Below are positions 1 to 8,821 of a DNA stretch of 8,880 nt, piece by piece. The stretch is from Gammaproteobacteria bacterium (lineage in GTDB: Bacteria; Pseudomonadota; Gammaproteobacteria; Steroidobacterales; JACDCP01), in NCBI GenBank assembly GCA_013817465.1, contig JACDCP010000123.1, forward strand, positions 1 to 8,880, read 5' to 3'. Both the position numbers and the translations under genes were made by a program. The notes beneath the pieces were generated by a model. The model made no database searches and was not told where the DNA came from. It saw only the letters and a program-made list of their open reading frames with translations. Numbering within the stretch: the first letter of the stretch is position 1; each line of letters opens with the position of its first letter.

Positions 1-1542
1 CTGGGGCACACAGAGCAGGCCCGCGACGCCCTGCAACGCTCCATCGAGAGCGATCCGGCGCGGGCGGATGTGCACTACAACCTCGGCCTGCTGCTCGATG
101 ACGACGGCGACCGTAAGCAGGCTCTCCTGGCACATCGCCGAGCGCTGGAACTGGATGCATGGCATGGACCCGCCCTGAGCGCTGCGCTGGTGACGCAGCG
201 TGCGCTGTGCGAGTGGGATGGGCTCGATGCGTTGCGCAAGCGCTTTTTTGCGGCGCTCGACAGAGGCGTTGCCGGCCTGAGTCCGTTTGCGTTGTTGCTC
301 GAAGACAGCACGCCGGCCCAGCAGCTCGTCTGTGCGCAAGCCTGGGGCCGGCAGCGCGCAGCGCATGCCGGCCGCCGCGCCACGCCGTTCGATTTCAGGC
401 GCGCCGACGGGGAGCGAATGCGCGTCGGCTACGTATCCGCCGACTTCTACCGGCACCCGACGGCTTACCTGATCGCCGGCATGATCGAAGCGCACGACCG
501 TGAGCAATTCCAGGTGCACGCGTATTCGAGCGGGCCGCACGACAGCAGTGCGATCCGCAAGCGCCTCGTCGAGGCATTCGATGCGTTTCGCGACGTGCGC
601 GGCCGCGCGCCGGTGGAAATTGCCGAGCAGATCCACGCCGACGGCATCGACATCCTCGTCGACCTGAAAGGCTACACGCTGGATGCCGTCACGGAAGTGT
701 TCGCGCACCAGCCGGCGCCGATCCAGGTCAACTACCTCGGCTATCCCGGAACCATGGGGGTGGATTTCATCGACTATCTCATTGCCGACGAGATCGTCGT
801 TCCGCCGGACGCCGACGAGTGCTACACGGAAAAAATCGTCCGTCTGCCGGGGTCCTACCAGGTGAACGACCGGCAGCGGGCGATCGCGGCCGAAACGCCG
901 TCGCGAGCCGCCTGCGGGCTGCCCGACCACGGCTTCGTATTCTGCTGTTTCAACGCGCCGCAGAAAATCGCGCCGGAGATGTTTTCAATCTGGATGAGAA
1001 TACTGCGTGAAACGCCGGGCAGCGTGCTGTGGCTGCTGGACGCGAATCCGGCTTCCGGCCTCAAGGACAACCTGCGGCGCGAAGCGGTCAGAAGCGGCAT
1101 CGCCGCACACAGGATCGTGTTTTCCGGCCGGCTGCGGCTCGAAGACTATCTCGCCCGCTATCGCAACGCCGATCTGTTCCTCGACACGCTGCCGTACAAC
1201 GCGCACACCACGGCAAGCGATGCACTCTGGGCCGGCTGTCCGGTGCTCACCTGTCCCGGCGCAACCTTTGCGTCACGCGTGGCTGGGAGCCTGCTGCATG
1301 CCGCAGGAGTGCCCGAGCTGGTTACCGGCTCGCTCGACGAGTACCGTTCGCGCGCCGCGGCCTACGGCTCGAACGCGGCGCGAAGCGAGCTCGAGGGCGT
1401 GCGCAGCCGACTCGATCGAAACCGGCAGCACTGCGCGCTCTTCGATACGGCCGCCTTCACTCGGCATATCGAAAAAGCGTACCGACACATGTACGAGCAG
1501 TTTGCGCGTGGCGAAGCGCCGCGAGGTTTTCGGATCGGCTGA
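1..1542 (+). CDS. TPR-containing GT41 glycosyltransferase (SPINDLY / O-GlcNAc transferase family), 5' end outside window
   Basis: The reading frame is open from base 1 to the TGA at 1540-1542, giving 513 residues with the start lost upstream. The GTG at 70 is internal, because TPR-like sequence already runs in frame before it. Residues 1-21 are the end of one TPR unit and about 22-55 form another (ADVHYNLGLLL through ALELDA). The GT41 catalytic region starts near residue 140 (RMRVGYVSADFYRHPTAYL). H152 in the HPT motif matches the His of human OGT. K322 (NAPQKIAPE) corresponds to the UDP-contacting lysine of OGT, and PYNAHTTASDALWAGCPVLT, with H402-T404, is the nucleotide-sugar-binding block. 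The family transfers GlcNAc or another sugar from a nucleotide donor to protein Ser/Thr, normally in the cytoplasm. The donor and targets here are unknown, and bacterial members vary. A hairpin follows the stop. Family assignment is firm; substrate is not predictable. Confidence 0.9.
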   Translation: MGHTEQARDALQRSIESDPARADVHYNLGLLLDDDGDRKQALLAHRRALELDAWHGPALSAALVTQRALCEWDGLDALRKRFFAALDRGVAGLSPFALLLEDSTPAQQLVCAQAWGRQRAAHAGRRATPFDFRRADGERMRVGYVSADFYRHPTAYLIAGMIEAHDREQFQVHAYSSGPHDSSAIRKRLVEAFDAFRDVRGRAPVEIAEQIHADGIDILVDLKGYTLDAVTEVFAHQPAPIQVNYLGYPGTMGVDFIDYLIADEIVVPPDADECYTEKIVRLPGSYQVNDRQRAIAAETPSRAACGLPDHGFVFCCFNAPQKIAPEMFSIWMRILRETPGSVLWLLDANPASGLKDNLRREAVRSGIAAHRIVFSGRLRLEDYLARYRNADLFLDTLPYNAHTTASDALWAGCPVLTCPGATFASRVAGSLLHAAGVPELVTGSLDEYRSRAAAYGSNAARSELEGVRSRLDRNRQHCALFDTAAFTRHIEKAYRHMYEQFARGEAPRGFRIG

Positions 1543-1543
1543 C

Positions 1544-1562
1544 GTGCGGCCGGCGGCCGCGC
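1544..1562 (+). terminator. GC-rich hairpin just after the GT41 stop, possible transcription end
   Basis: GCGGCC (1546-1551) and GGCCGC (1555-1560) pair around a 3-nt loop, and a G-T wobble plus a G-C pair can extend the stem by two. It begins one base after the stop codon region, a typical terminator position. No T-run follows, so it would not act as a classical intrinsic terminator unaided; it may instead protect the 3' end or be chance in GC-rich DNA. Confidence 0.3.
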
Positions 1563-1653
1563 CGTCGCCCGCTAGCCGGATTCGGATTGTGGGACACCGG
1601 CGCGGAGCCTTTGATGCTGGTCGAGGAGGGAAAACTGAACCGGCGCCAGGTAC

Positions 1654-1682
1654 TCGACATTGGAGGTATCAAAAGGTACCAT
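1654..1682 (+). promoter_or_regulatory. Candidate sigma70 promoter of the toxin-antitoxin operon
   Basis: TCGACA (1654-1659, five of six matches to TTGACA) is separated by 17 nt from TACCAT (1677-1682, four of six to TATAAT). Transcription would start around 1689, about 20 nt before the antitoxin ATG at 1711. The spacing is ideal but the -10 is moderate. This is a reading by eye, supported mainly by its place in front of the operon. Confidence 0.4.
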
Positions 1683-1684
1683 TA

Positions 1685-1703
1685 GCTACTTCATACGAGT
1701 AGC
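1685..1703 (+). promoter_or_regulatory. Inverted repeat, candidate operator for antitoxin autoregulation
   Basis: GCTACT (1685-1690) and AGTAGC (1698-1703) are exact inverted 6-mers with a 7-nt spacer. They lie just downstream of the candidate -10 and over the predicted transcription start, where a bound repressor would block initiation. Type II antitoxins with ribbon-helix-helix domains usually repress their own operon from such sites. Two related 6-mers, GGTATC (1665-1670) and GGTACC (1675-1680), lie 10 bp apart just upstream and could also belong to the site. Function is inferred. Confidence 0.4.
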
Positions 1704-1710
1704 GAGCGCC

Positions 1711-1935
1711 ATGGCTCAGACACAACTCGCAACGCGGATCGACACCCGCGTCAAAAAGGCGGTCGAGGCAGTCTGCGACGCGCGCGGCCTGAAAATGAAC
1801 CGGTTCATCGAAGATGCGCTCATAGACAAGCTCGAAGAGCTGGAGGATATCGAGGATCTCAAGCAGATCCGGGGAGAGCCGACGCGACCGCTGTCGGATA
1901 TCCTCGAGGATCTGAAGCTCGATGGCAAGCTATAG
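1711..1935 (+). CDS. Type II antitoxin, ribbon-helix-helix-like
   Basis: This 74-residue acidic protein is followed by an overlapping RelE-family toxin gene, the standard antitoxin-first order. Residues 4-10 (TQLATRI) fit the DNA-binding beta strand of a ribbon-helix-helix fold, 12-25 the first helix, the GLKMNRF region the turn, and about 30-43 the second helix. The C-terminal part (44-74), rich in Glu, Asp and Leu and ending PLSDILEDLKLDGKL, would be the flexible toxin-wrapping segment. Expected role: neutralise the toxin and, with it, repress the operon. I chose the ATG at 1711 because the DNA-binding strand starts right after it. A TTG at 1660 in the same frame would add 17 residues and lie inside the candidate promoter. 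The Shine-Dalgarno sequence is weak. The precise antitoxin family is uncertain, since RelB/RHH types are hard to tell apart by eye. Confidence 0.8.
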   Translation: MAQTQLATRIDTRVKKAVEAVCDARGLKMNRFIEDALIDKLEELEDIEDLKQIRGEPTRPLSDILEDLKLDGKL

Positions 1936-2182
1936 CATCGAGGTCTCGGCAACAGCGGAAAAACAGATTCGCAGGCTGGGCAGCAGCGATCGTCTTCGGG
2001 TCCTGCGCGCTATACAGCAACTTTCCCATAACCCCCGTCCGCGCGGTTGTCGCAAGCTGCAAGGCTATGACGATGTTTTCCGCATGCGCATCGGGACACA
2101 CCGGGTCATTTACAGCATCGAGACTCGCCGGCTGTTGATTATTATCCTGAAAGTCGGACACCGGAAGGACGTCTATCGGTAG
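1922..2182 (+). CDS. RelE/ParE-family toxin (type II toxin-antitoxin)
   Basis: An 86-residue basic protein with the RelE-superfamily pattern: an N-terminal strand (YSIEVSATAEKQIRRL), a long helical hairpin with the NPRP turn near 37-40, then a beta sheet. K45 in RKLQG, R61 in HRVIY, and the C-terminal H80-R81 and Y85 of GHRKDVYR align with catalytic or RNA-contacting residues of E. coli RelE (K52/K54, R61, R81, Y87). By family it is most likely a ribosome-dependent mRNA interferase; ParE-type gyrase inhibition is the alternative, but the intact Arg/His/Tyr set favours RelE. The start overlaps the antitoxin by 14 bp, and GAGGA at 1906-1910 could serve as ribosome binding site, 11 nt upstream, which suggests translational coupling. 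Full length, no visible disruption. The stop is 12 bp from the uvrA stop on the other strand. Confidence 0.87.
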   Translation: MASYSIEVSATAEKQIRRLGSSDRLRVLRAIQQLSHNPRPRGCRKLQGYDDVFRMRIGTHRVIYSIETRRLLIIILKVGHRKDVYR

Positions 2183-2194
2183 ACTGTCTCGCAT

Positions 2195-5050
<2,856 letters not shown>

Positions 5051-5081
5051 GAGGTTCCGGGAAGCGAAAATCGAACCTGCT

Positions 5082-5111
5082 AATATACCGCGCTTGCGAC
5101 CGGCGAGGCAA
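5082..5111 (-). promoter_or_regulatory. Candidate sigma70 promoter of uvrA
   Basis: On the minus strand, TTGCCT (5111 to 5106) is followed after 18 nt by TATATT (5087 to 5082, five of six matches to TATAAT). Transcription would start around 5074, leaving a leader of about 25 nt before the ATG at 5050. The first four bases of the -35 fall in the outer end of the inverted repeat 5108-5197, so the repeat contributes to the promoter. This is the only AT-rich -10-like site in the leader. Confidence 0.5.
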
Positions 5112-5197
5112 AATGGGGACATGCCTGATTTCAGGGATGTTCCGCGGTGAGGGAATGCCTTCGTCTCCCCCTGAAATCAGGAATGTCCCCATTTTGC
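5108..5197. repeat. 90-bp palindromic repeat element (29-bp inverted arms) between uvrA and the MFS gene
   Basis: The left arm (5108-5136) begins GCAAAATGGGGACAT. The right arm (5169-5197) is its reverse complement, ending ATGTCCCCATTTTGC; 28 of 29 positions match (G at 5123 versus T expected). Thirty-two nucleotides lie between the arms. Each arm contains its own small palindrome: CCTGATTTCAGG at 5124-5135 and CCTGAAATCAGG at 5170-5181. A single strand could thus form one long stem or two short hairpins. The GGGGACA/TGTCCCC ends beside an A/T run resemble palindromes I recall as dispersed in many gammaproteobacteria, often near IS200-like (Y1/RAYT) transposases; this is memory, not a search. 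There is no transposase in the window, so it would be a non-autonomous copy. No obvious target duplication flanks it. Confidence 0.85.
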
Positions 5198-6363
5198 TTG
5201 CTGTCGAACGTCGCACCGTCGCTGTCGTGGCTGCGCTTTACGCAGTGCGCATGCTCGGTCTGTTCATGCTGCTGCCGGTGCTCGCGTTATACGCGGACGG
5301 TCTCCACGGAGCGACCTTGTTCCTGGCCGGCATTGCCGTCGGCGCCTATGGACTGACCCAGGCGGCGCTGCAGATCCCTTTCGGCATTCTTTCGGACCGT
5401 TTCGGGCGCCTCCCGGTCATTCTGATCGGCCTTGCGATTTTCGCCGGGGGCAGCGTTGTCGCTGCGACCAGCACCAGTATCAACGGCGTCATCGCAGGCC
5501 GCGCGCTGCAGGGCGCCGGCGCGATCTCAGCGGTCCTGACGGCTCTGCTCGCTGACAACACGCGTGACGGGGTCCGCACGCGCGCCATGGCCGTGATTGG
5601 CGTGACAATCGGCGGCTCGTTCATGCTCTCGCTGATCGCGGGTCCGACTCTGACCTCCCTGATCGGCGTACCCGGACTCTTCTGGTTGACGGCGGGCCTG
5701 GCGCTGGCCGCCATGCTGCTCCTGCTGTTTGGGCTGCCCGCGGCGGCGCGGATCGCTCAGCAGCGGACTGAGCTGTCGCTCGACGGGCTCAGGCATGCCG
5801 TCCGTGACAGGCGCTTGCTGACTCTGGATGCCGGTGTATTCCTCCTGCATCTGATATTGACCGCAACGTTCACGGCAGTGCCGTTTGTCCTGCGCGACGG
5901 GCTCGGCATTGCCGCCGCGGCGCAGTGGCCGATCTACCTGGGGGTGCTGATCGCGTCGCTGGCGGGCACCGTGCCGTTAATTCTCTGGACCGAGCGCGGC
6001 GCCGCCAAGCAGGCCGCTTTCCTGACGGCGGTTGCCGGAGTCGGGGCGGCCCAGCTCCTGCTCGGCTCAGGCCCGCTCTGGACCACGCTCGGCGCACTGA
6101 CGCTGTTCTTCGCCGGCTTCAACTTTCTCGAGGCTCGGCTGCCGGCCCTGCTCGCGGAGGCGGCGCCGGCGGCCTGGCGGGGCGCCGCTCTCGGCGTTTA
6201 TGCCAGCGCACAGTATCTCGGCATATTCGCCGGCGGCGCATTCGGCGGCTGGCTGCTGGGCCGCTACGGGCCGGCCGCGGTATTCACGCTCTGCGCCGCG
6301 GCATCTGTGCTGTGGGTCGTCACCTGCGGGGTCGGTTCCAGGCGGCCAGGCGCCGACGGCTGA
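5194..6363 (+). CDS. MFS transporter, YajR-like, probable drug or metabolite efflux protein
   Basis: An inner-membrane protein of about 389 residues with roughly 12 hydrophobic segments. It resembles E. coli YajR: RMLGLFMLLPVLALYADG in TM1, the MFS motif A GILSDRFGRLP (from residue 64) between TM2 and TM3, and GRALQGAGAISAVLTALLAD in TM4. YajR is a proton-driven major-facilitator exporter of unsettled substrate. This protein stops soon after the last membrane segment and lacks the C-terminal YAM domain of YajR (454 residues). The start is uncertain. The TTG at 5194 gives MLAVERR, matching where MTPGERR falls in YajR, with AGGA (5179-5182) 11 nt upstream. In-frame ATGs at 5113, 5137 and 5155 would add up to 27 residues that are translated repeat DNA, not transporter. 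The TTG itself lies in the right arm of that repeat. Divergent from uvrA; ssb follows after 212 bp. Confidence 0.87.
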   Translation: MLAVERRTVAVVAALYAVRMLGLFMLLPVLALYADGLHGATLFLAGIAVGAYGLTQAALQIPFGILSDRFGRLPVILIGLAIFAGGSVVAATSTSINGVIAGRALQGAGAISAVLTALLADNTRDGVRTRAMAVIGVTIGGSFMLSLIAGPTLTSLIGVPGLFWLTAGLALAAMLLLLFGLPAAARIAQQRTELSLDGLRHAVRDRRLLTLDAGVFLLHLILTATFTAVPFVLRDGLGIAAAAQWPIYLGVLIASLAGTVPLILWTERGAAKQAAFLTAVAGVGAAQLLLGSGPLWTTLGALTLFFAGFNFLEARLPALLAEAAPAAWRGAALGVYASAQYLGIFAGGAFGGWLLGRYGPAAVFTLCAAASVLWVVTCGVGSRRPGADG

Positions 6364-6401
6364 TCATGAATCGGCGCCGCTTCTGCGCAGGGAGCGCACG
6401 T

Positions 6402-6423
6402 AGCCCGCGCACTTGGGCGGGCT
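6402..6423 (+). terminator. Hairpin downstream of the MFS gene, possible terminator
   Basis: AGCCCGC (6402-6408) pairs with GCGGGCT (6417-6423) around an 8-nt loop, 39 bp after the MFS stop. No T-run follows. A second small hairpin, CTGGCT (6476-6481) with AGCCAG (6487-6492), is followed by TATTT and is the other candidate end of the MFS transcript. Neither is a strong intrinsic terminator. The rest of the 212-bp gap to ssb holds the likely ssb promoter and nothing else I recognise. Confidence 0.3.
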
Positions 6424-6501
6424 CGCGGCCAGCAAGCGTGCCGGCGCGGTTCGATTGCGTCACAGTTTCGAGATTCTGGCTGCAGAAGCCAGTATTTCGG
6501 C

Positions 6502-6530
6502 GTGAGTTTTAACCGCCGAGCGCATAGAAT
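6502..6530 (+). promoter_or_regulatory. Candidate ssb promoter
   Basis: TAGAAT (6525-6530) matches the -10 consensus at five of six positions and stands in a short AT-richer stretch. Seventeen nucleotides upstream is GTGAGT (6502-6507), a weak -35. Transcription would begin near 6537, about 40 nt before the ssb ATG. No CTGT-N8-ACAG LexA box was found near it. Confidence 0.38.
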
Positions 6531-6575
6531 ACGCGGCCTCATGAGGCGCCATTGACGGAAGCATCGGGAGCAAAG

Positions 6576-7016
6576 ATGGCCCGCGGTATCAATAAGGTGA
6601 TCCTGGTCGGCAATCTCGGCGCCGATCCGGAAACTCGGTACATGCCGAGCGGTGGCGCAGTCACCAACATCCGGATCGCGACCAGCGATTCATGGAAGGA
6701 CAAGCAGACCGGCGACCAGCAGGAACGCACGGAATGGCACAACGTGGCCTTTTTCGGCAAGCTCGCCGAAATCGCCGGCGAGTACCTGCGCAAGGGTTCG
6801 CAAGTGTATGTCGAGGGGCGGCTGCGGACCCGCAAGTGGCAGGACAAGCAGGGCAACGACCGCTGGACGACCGAGATCGTCGCCAACGAAATGCAGATGC
6901 TCGGCAGCCGCTCAGGCCAGGGCGGGTCGACGTATACGAAGCAGGACGACCCGGGGCCGGCGCGCCCGGCCGCCGATTCGCCCCCCGACGATTTCGACGA
7001 CGATATTCCATTCTGA
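6576..7016 (+). CDS. ssb: Single-stranded DNA-binding protein
   Basis: A 146-residue SSB that coats single-stranded DNA in replication, recombination and repair, normally as a tetramer. Residues 1-110 form the OB fold, closely matching E. coli SSB (MARGINKVILVGNLGADPE at the N-terminus, TEWHNVAFFGKLAEIA, GSQVYVEGRLRTRKW). The DNA-stacking aromatics W40, W54, F60 and W88 are present. A Gly/Pro/Gln-containing linker (about 112-137) is shorter than in E. coli SSB (178 residues). The acidic tip ending DDDIPF, which docks partner proteins, is intact. The ATG at 6576 is chosen over the upstream TTG at 6552 because GGAG at 6567-6570 sits five nt before it and MARGINKV is the family's usual start. 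A candidate promoter lies at 6502-6530, and a hairpin with a T-run follows the gene. Confidence 0.97.
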   Translation: MARGINKVILVGNLGADPETRYMPSGGAVTNIRIATSDSWKDKQTGDQQERTEWHNVAFFGKLAEIAGEYLRKGSQVYVEGRLRTRKWQDKQGNDRWTTEIVANEMQMLGSRSGQGGSTYTKQDDPGPARPAADSPPDDFDDDIPF

Positions 7017-7042
7017 CGCCACGACCGGTTAATTATTGAGCT

Positions 7043-7079
7043 CGCACGGGCGGAAGCTGCGTGCGCGGGATATTTTTTT
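7043..7079 (+). terminator. Candidate terminator after ssb
   Basis: CGCACG (7043-7048) pairs with CGTGCG (7060-7065) around an 11-nt loop, and a run of seven T (7073-7079) follows 7 nt after the stem. The gap between stem and T-run is longer than in a textbook intrinsic terminator. It sits 26 bp after the ssb stop and 20 bp before the next ATG, so the following gene may be read from its own promoter or by read-through. I saw no clear promoter in this 83-bp gap. Confidence 0.4.
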
Positions 7080-7099
7080 ACAACTGACGGGAAACCAAG

Positions 7100-8812
7100 A
7101 TGGGTGCATTCAAGGAAGCGCATGGCGGCGAGCTCAGGGCGCTCTATCTGTCGCAGCAGGATGCGGAGGCCGAGAAGCGCAAGGCGGTCGACTGCGTTTC
7201 GTGGGATCTGAATGAGCGCCAGCTCTGCGACATCGAGTTGCTTCTGAACGGCGGGTTCTCACCGCTCGAAGGCTTTCTCGGGCGCAAGGATTACGAAGCG
7301 GTCGTTCGCGACATGCGTCTGGCCAGTGGCGTGCTCTGGCCGATGCCGATCACGCTCGATGTGACGGAGGCGCTGGCGAAGCAGCTCAAAGTAAGCGATA
7401 CGCTTGCGCTACGCGATCCCGAAGGCGTGCTCGTCGCAACTATGGAGGTGTCCGACATCTGGACCCCGGACAAGGCTGCCGAGGCGCGGGGCGTGTTCGG
7501 CACCGATGACACGGCGCATCCCGGCGTCAACTATCTGCTCAATCGGGCGCATCCCGTTTATGTCGGCGGCAGCCTGCGCGGCGTGGAAGCGCCGCTGCAC
7601 TACGATTTCAGGCATCTGCGCGACAGCCCGCGCGAGATGCGGGACCGGTTCGCGAAACTCGGCTGGCGCAAGGTCGTCGCGTTCCAGACGCGCAATCCCA
7701 TGCATCGCGCGCATCAGGAGCTGACTTTCCGCGCCGCACGCGAGGTCGAGGCGAACCTGCTGATCCAGCCCGTCGTCGGCATGACCAAGCCCGGCGACAT
7801 CGACCACTACACGCGCGTGCGCTGCTACGAGAACATATTGAAGGAGTATCCGGAGCAGACCACTTCGCTCAGCCTGCTGCCGCTCGCCATGCGCATGGGT
7901 GGGCCGCGCGAAGCGGTCTGGCATGCCATTATCCGCAAGAACTACGGCTGCACGCATTTCATCGTGGGCCGCGACCATGCAGGCCCGGGCAACGACAGCA
8001 AGGGCAAGCCGTTCTACGGCCCGTACGATGCCCAGAAGCTGATGACGAAGCATGCCGAAGAGCTCGACATCACCATGGTGCCGTTCCAGAACATGGTCTA
8101 TGTCGAGGACAAGGCGCAATACATCCCCGAGGACGAGATCAAGGAAGGCCAGAACGTTCTCAATATCTCGGGCACCGAGTTCCGGCGACGGTTGCAGGAA
8201 GGCCTTGACATCCCGGACTGGTTTTCCTACCCGCAGGTTGTCGCGGAGCTGCGCAAGACGCACCCGCCACGTTACCGTCAGGGCTTCACGGTATTCTTCA
8301 CCGGCCTTTCCGGCTCGGGTAAGTCGACCATTGCCAATGCGCTCATGGTCAAGCTCATGGAGCTCGGCGGCCGGCGCGTCACGCTGCTCGACGGAGACGT
8401 CGTGCGCAAGCACCTTTCGAGCGAGCTCGGCTTTACGCGCGAGCATCGCGACATCAACATCCTGCGCATCGGTTTCGTGGCGAGTGAAATCACCAAGAAC
8501 GGCGGCATCGCGATCTGCGCGCCGATTGCGCCATATGTGCAGACGCGGCGGCAGGTGGCCGAGATGATCCGCCCGGTGGGCGGCTTTCTGGAAATCCATG
8601 TGGCGACGCCTTTGAAGGTCTGCGAGGAACGCGATCGCAAGGGCCTCTATGCGAAGGCGCGCGCCGGCATCATCAAGGAGTTCACCGGCATCAGCGATCC
8701 TTACGACGTGCCGCAGGACCCGGACATGTCCATCGACACGCAGATCATTTCACCGGATAACGCCGCGCACCGCATCATCGTGAAACTCGAGAGCATGGGC
8801 TACATCCGTTGA
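7100..8812 (+). CDS. sat/cysC: Bifunctional sulfate adenylyltransferase / adenylylsulfate kinase (PAPS synthesis)
   Basis: A 570-residue fusion catalysing both steps of sulfate activation in the cytoplasm: ATP + sulfate to APS + PPi, then APS + ATP to PAPS. Residues 1 to about 165 are the PUA-like N-terminal domain (LNGGFSPLEGFL). The ATP sulfurylase core follows, with QTRNPMHRAH at 196-205 (the HxxH-type ATP site) and GRDHAGPG at 290-297. From about 395 is the APS kinase domain, with Walker A GLSGSGKST at 402-410, DGDVVRKH from 431, then FTREHRDIN and CAPIAPY. The order (ATP sulfurylase first) is as in Aquifex and the fungal enzymes and opposite to animal PAPS synthase. Because the P-loop and DGD motif are intact, the kinase half should be active, unlike the degenerate fungal allosteric domain. 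PAPS could feed cysteine synthesis or sulfation; neighbours do not say which. The ATG at 7100 is preceded by a modest GGGAAA. Confidence 0.97.
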   Translation: MGAFKEAHGGELRALYLSQQDAEAEKRKAVDCVSWDLNERQLCDIELLLNGGFSPLEGFLGRKDYEAVVRDMRLASGVLWPMPITLDVTEALAKQLKVSDTLALRDPEGVLVATMEVSDIWTPDKAAEARGVFGTDDTAHPGVNYLLNRAHPVYVGGSLRGVEAPLHYDFRHLRDSPREMRDRFAKLGWRKVVAFQTRNPMHRAHQELTFRAAREVEANLLIQPVVGMTKPGDIDHYTRVRCYENILKEYPEQTTSLSLLPLAMRMGGPREAVWHAIIRKNYGCTHFIVGRDHAGPGNDSKGKPFYGPYDAQKLMTKHAEELDITMVPFQNMVYVEDKAQYIPEDEIKEGQNVLNISGTEFRRRLQEGLDIPDWFSYPQVVAELRKTHPPRYRQGFTVFFTGLSGSGKSTIANALMVKLMELGGRRVTLLDGDVVRKHLSSELGFTREHRDINILRIGFVASEITKNGGIAICAPIAPYVQTRRQVAEMIRPVGGFLEIHVATPLKVCEERDRKGLYAKARAGIIKEFTGISDPYDVPQDPDMSIDTQIISPDNAAHRIIVKLESMGYIR

Positions 8813-8821
8813 GTTCGCGAT

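Noticed and set aside
1007..1702. 231- and 218-codon plus-strand frames running past the GT41 stop
   Set aside because: Most of their length overlaps the GT41 catalytic domain in other frames, and the translations are Arg/Pro/Ser-rich with no recognisable domain. The part beyond 1542 is intergenic.
1660..1710. TTG-initiated 17-residue N-terminal extension of the antitoxin
   Set aside because: The added residues do not resemble an antitoxin N-terminus, and the segment holds the candidate -10 and operator. The ATG at 1711 starts the DNA-binding strand at the usual position.
5051..5122. 24-residue N-terminal extension of UvrA from an ATG at 5122
   Set aside because: The extension is encoded by the leader, candidate promoter and part of the repeat; UvrA proteins start at the MDVISIRGARTHNL equivalent.
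6366..6512. 48-codon ATG frame (MNRRRF...) in the MFS-ssb gap
   Set aside because: It is the tail of a longer shadow frame starting within the MFS gene, is Arg-rich, has no clear ribosome binding site, and contains the hairpins likely to end the MFS transcript.
7409..8599. 396-codon open frame on the minus strand, antisense to sat/cysC
   Set aside because: It is antisense to an intact enzyme gene, with low-complexity His/Arg/Ala/Asp-rich translation and no family resemblance; a codon-bias shadow.
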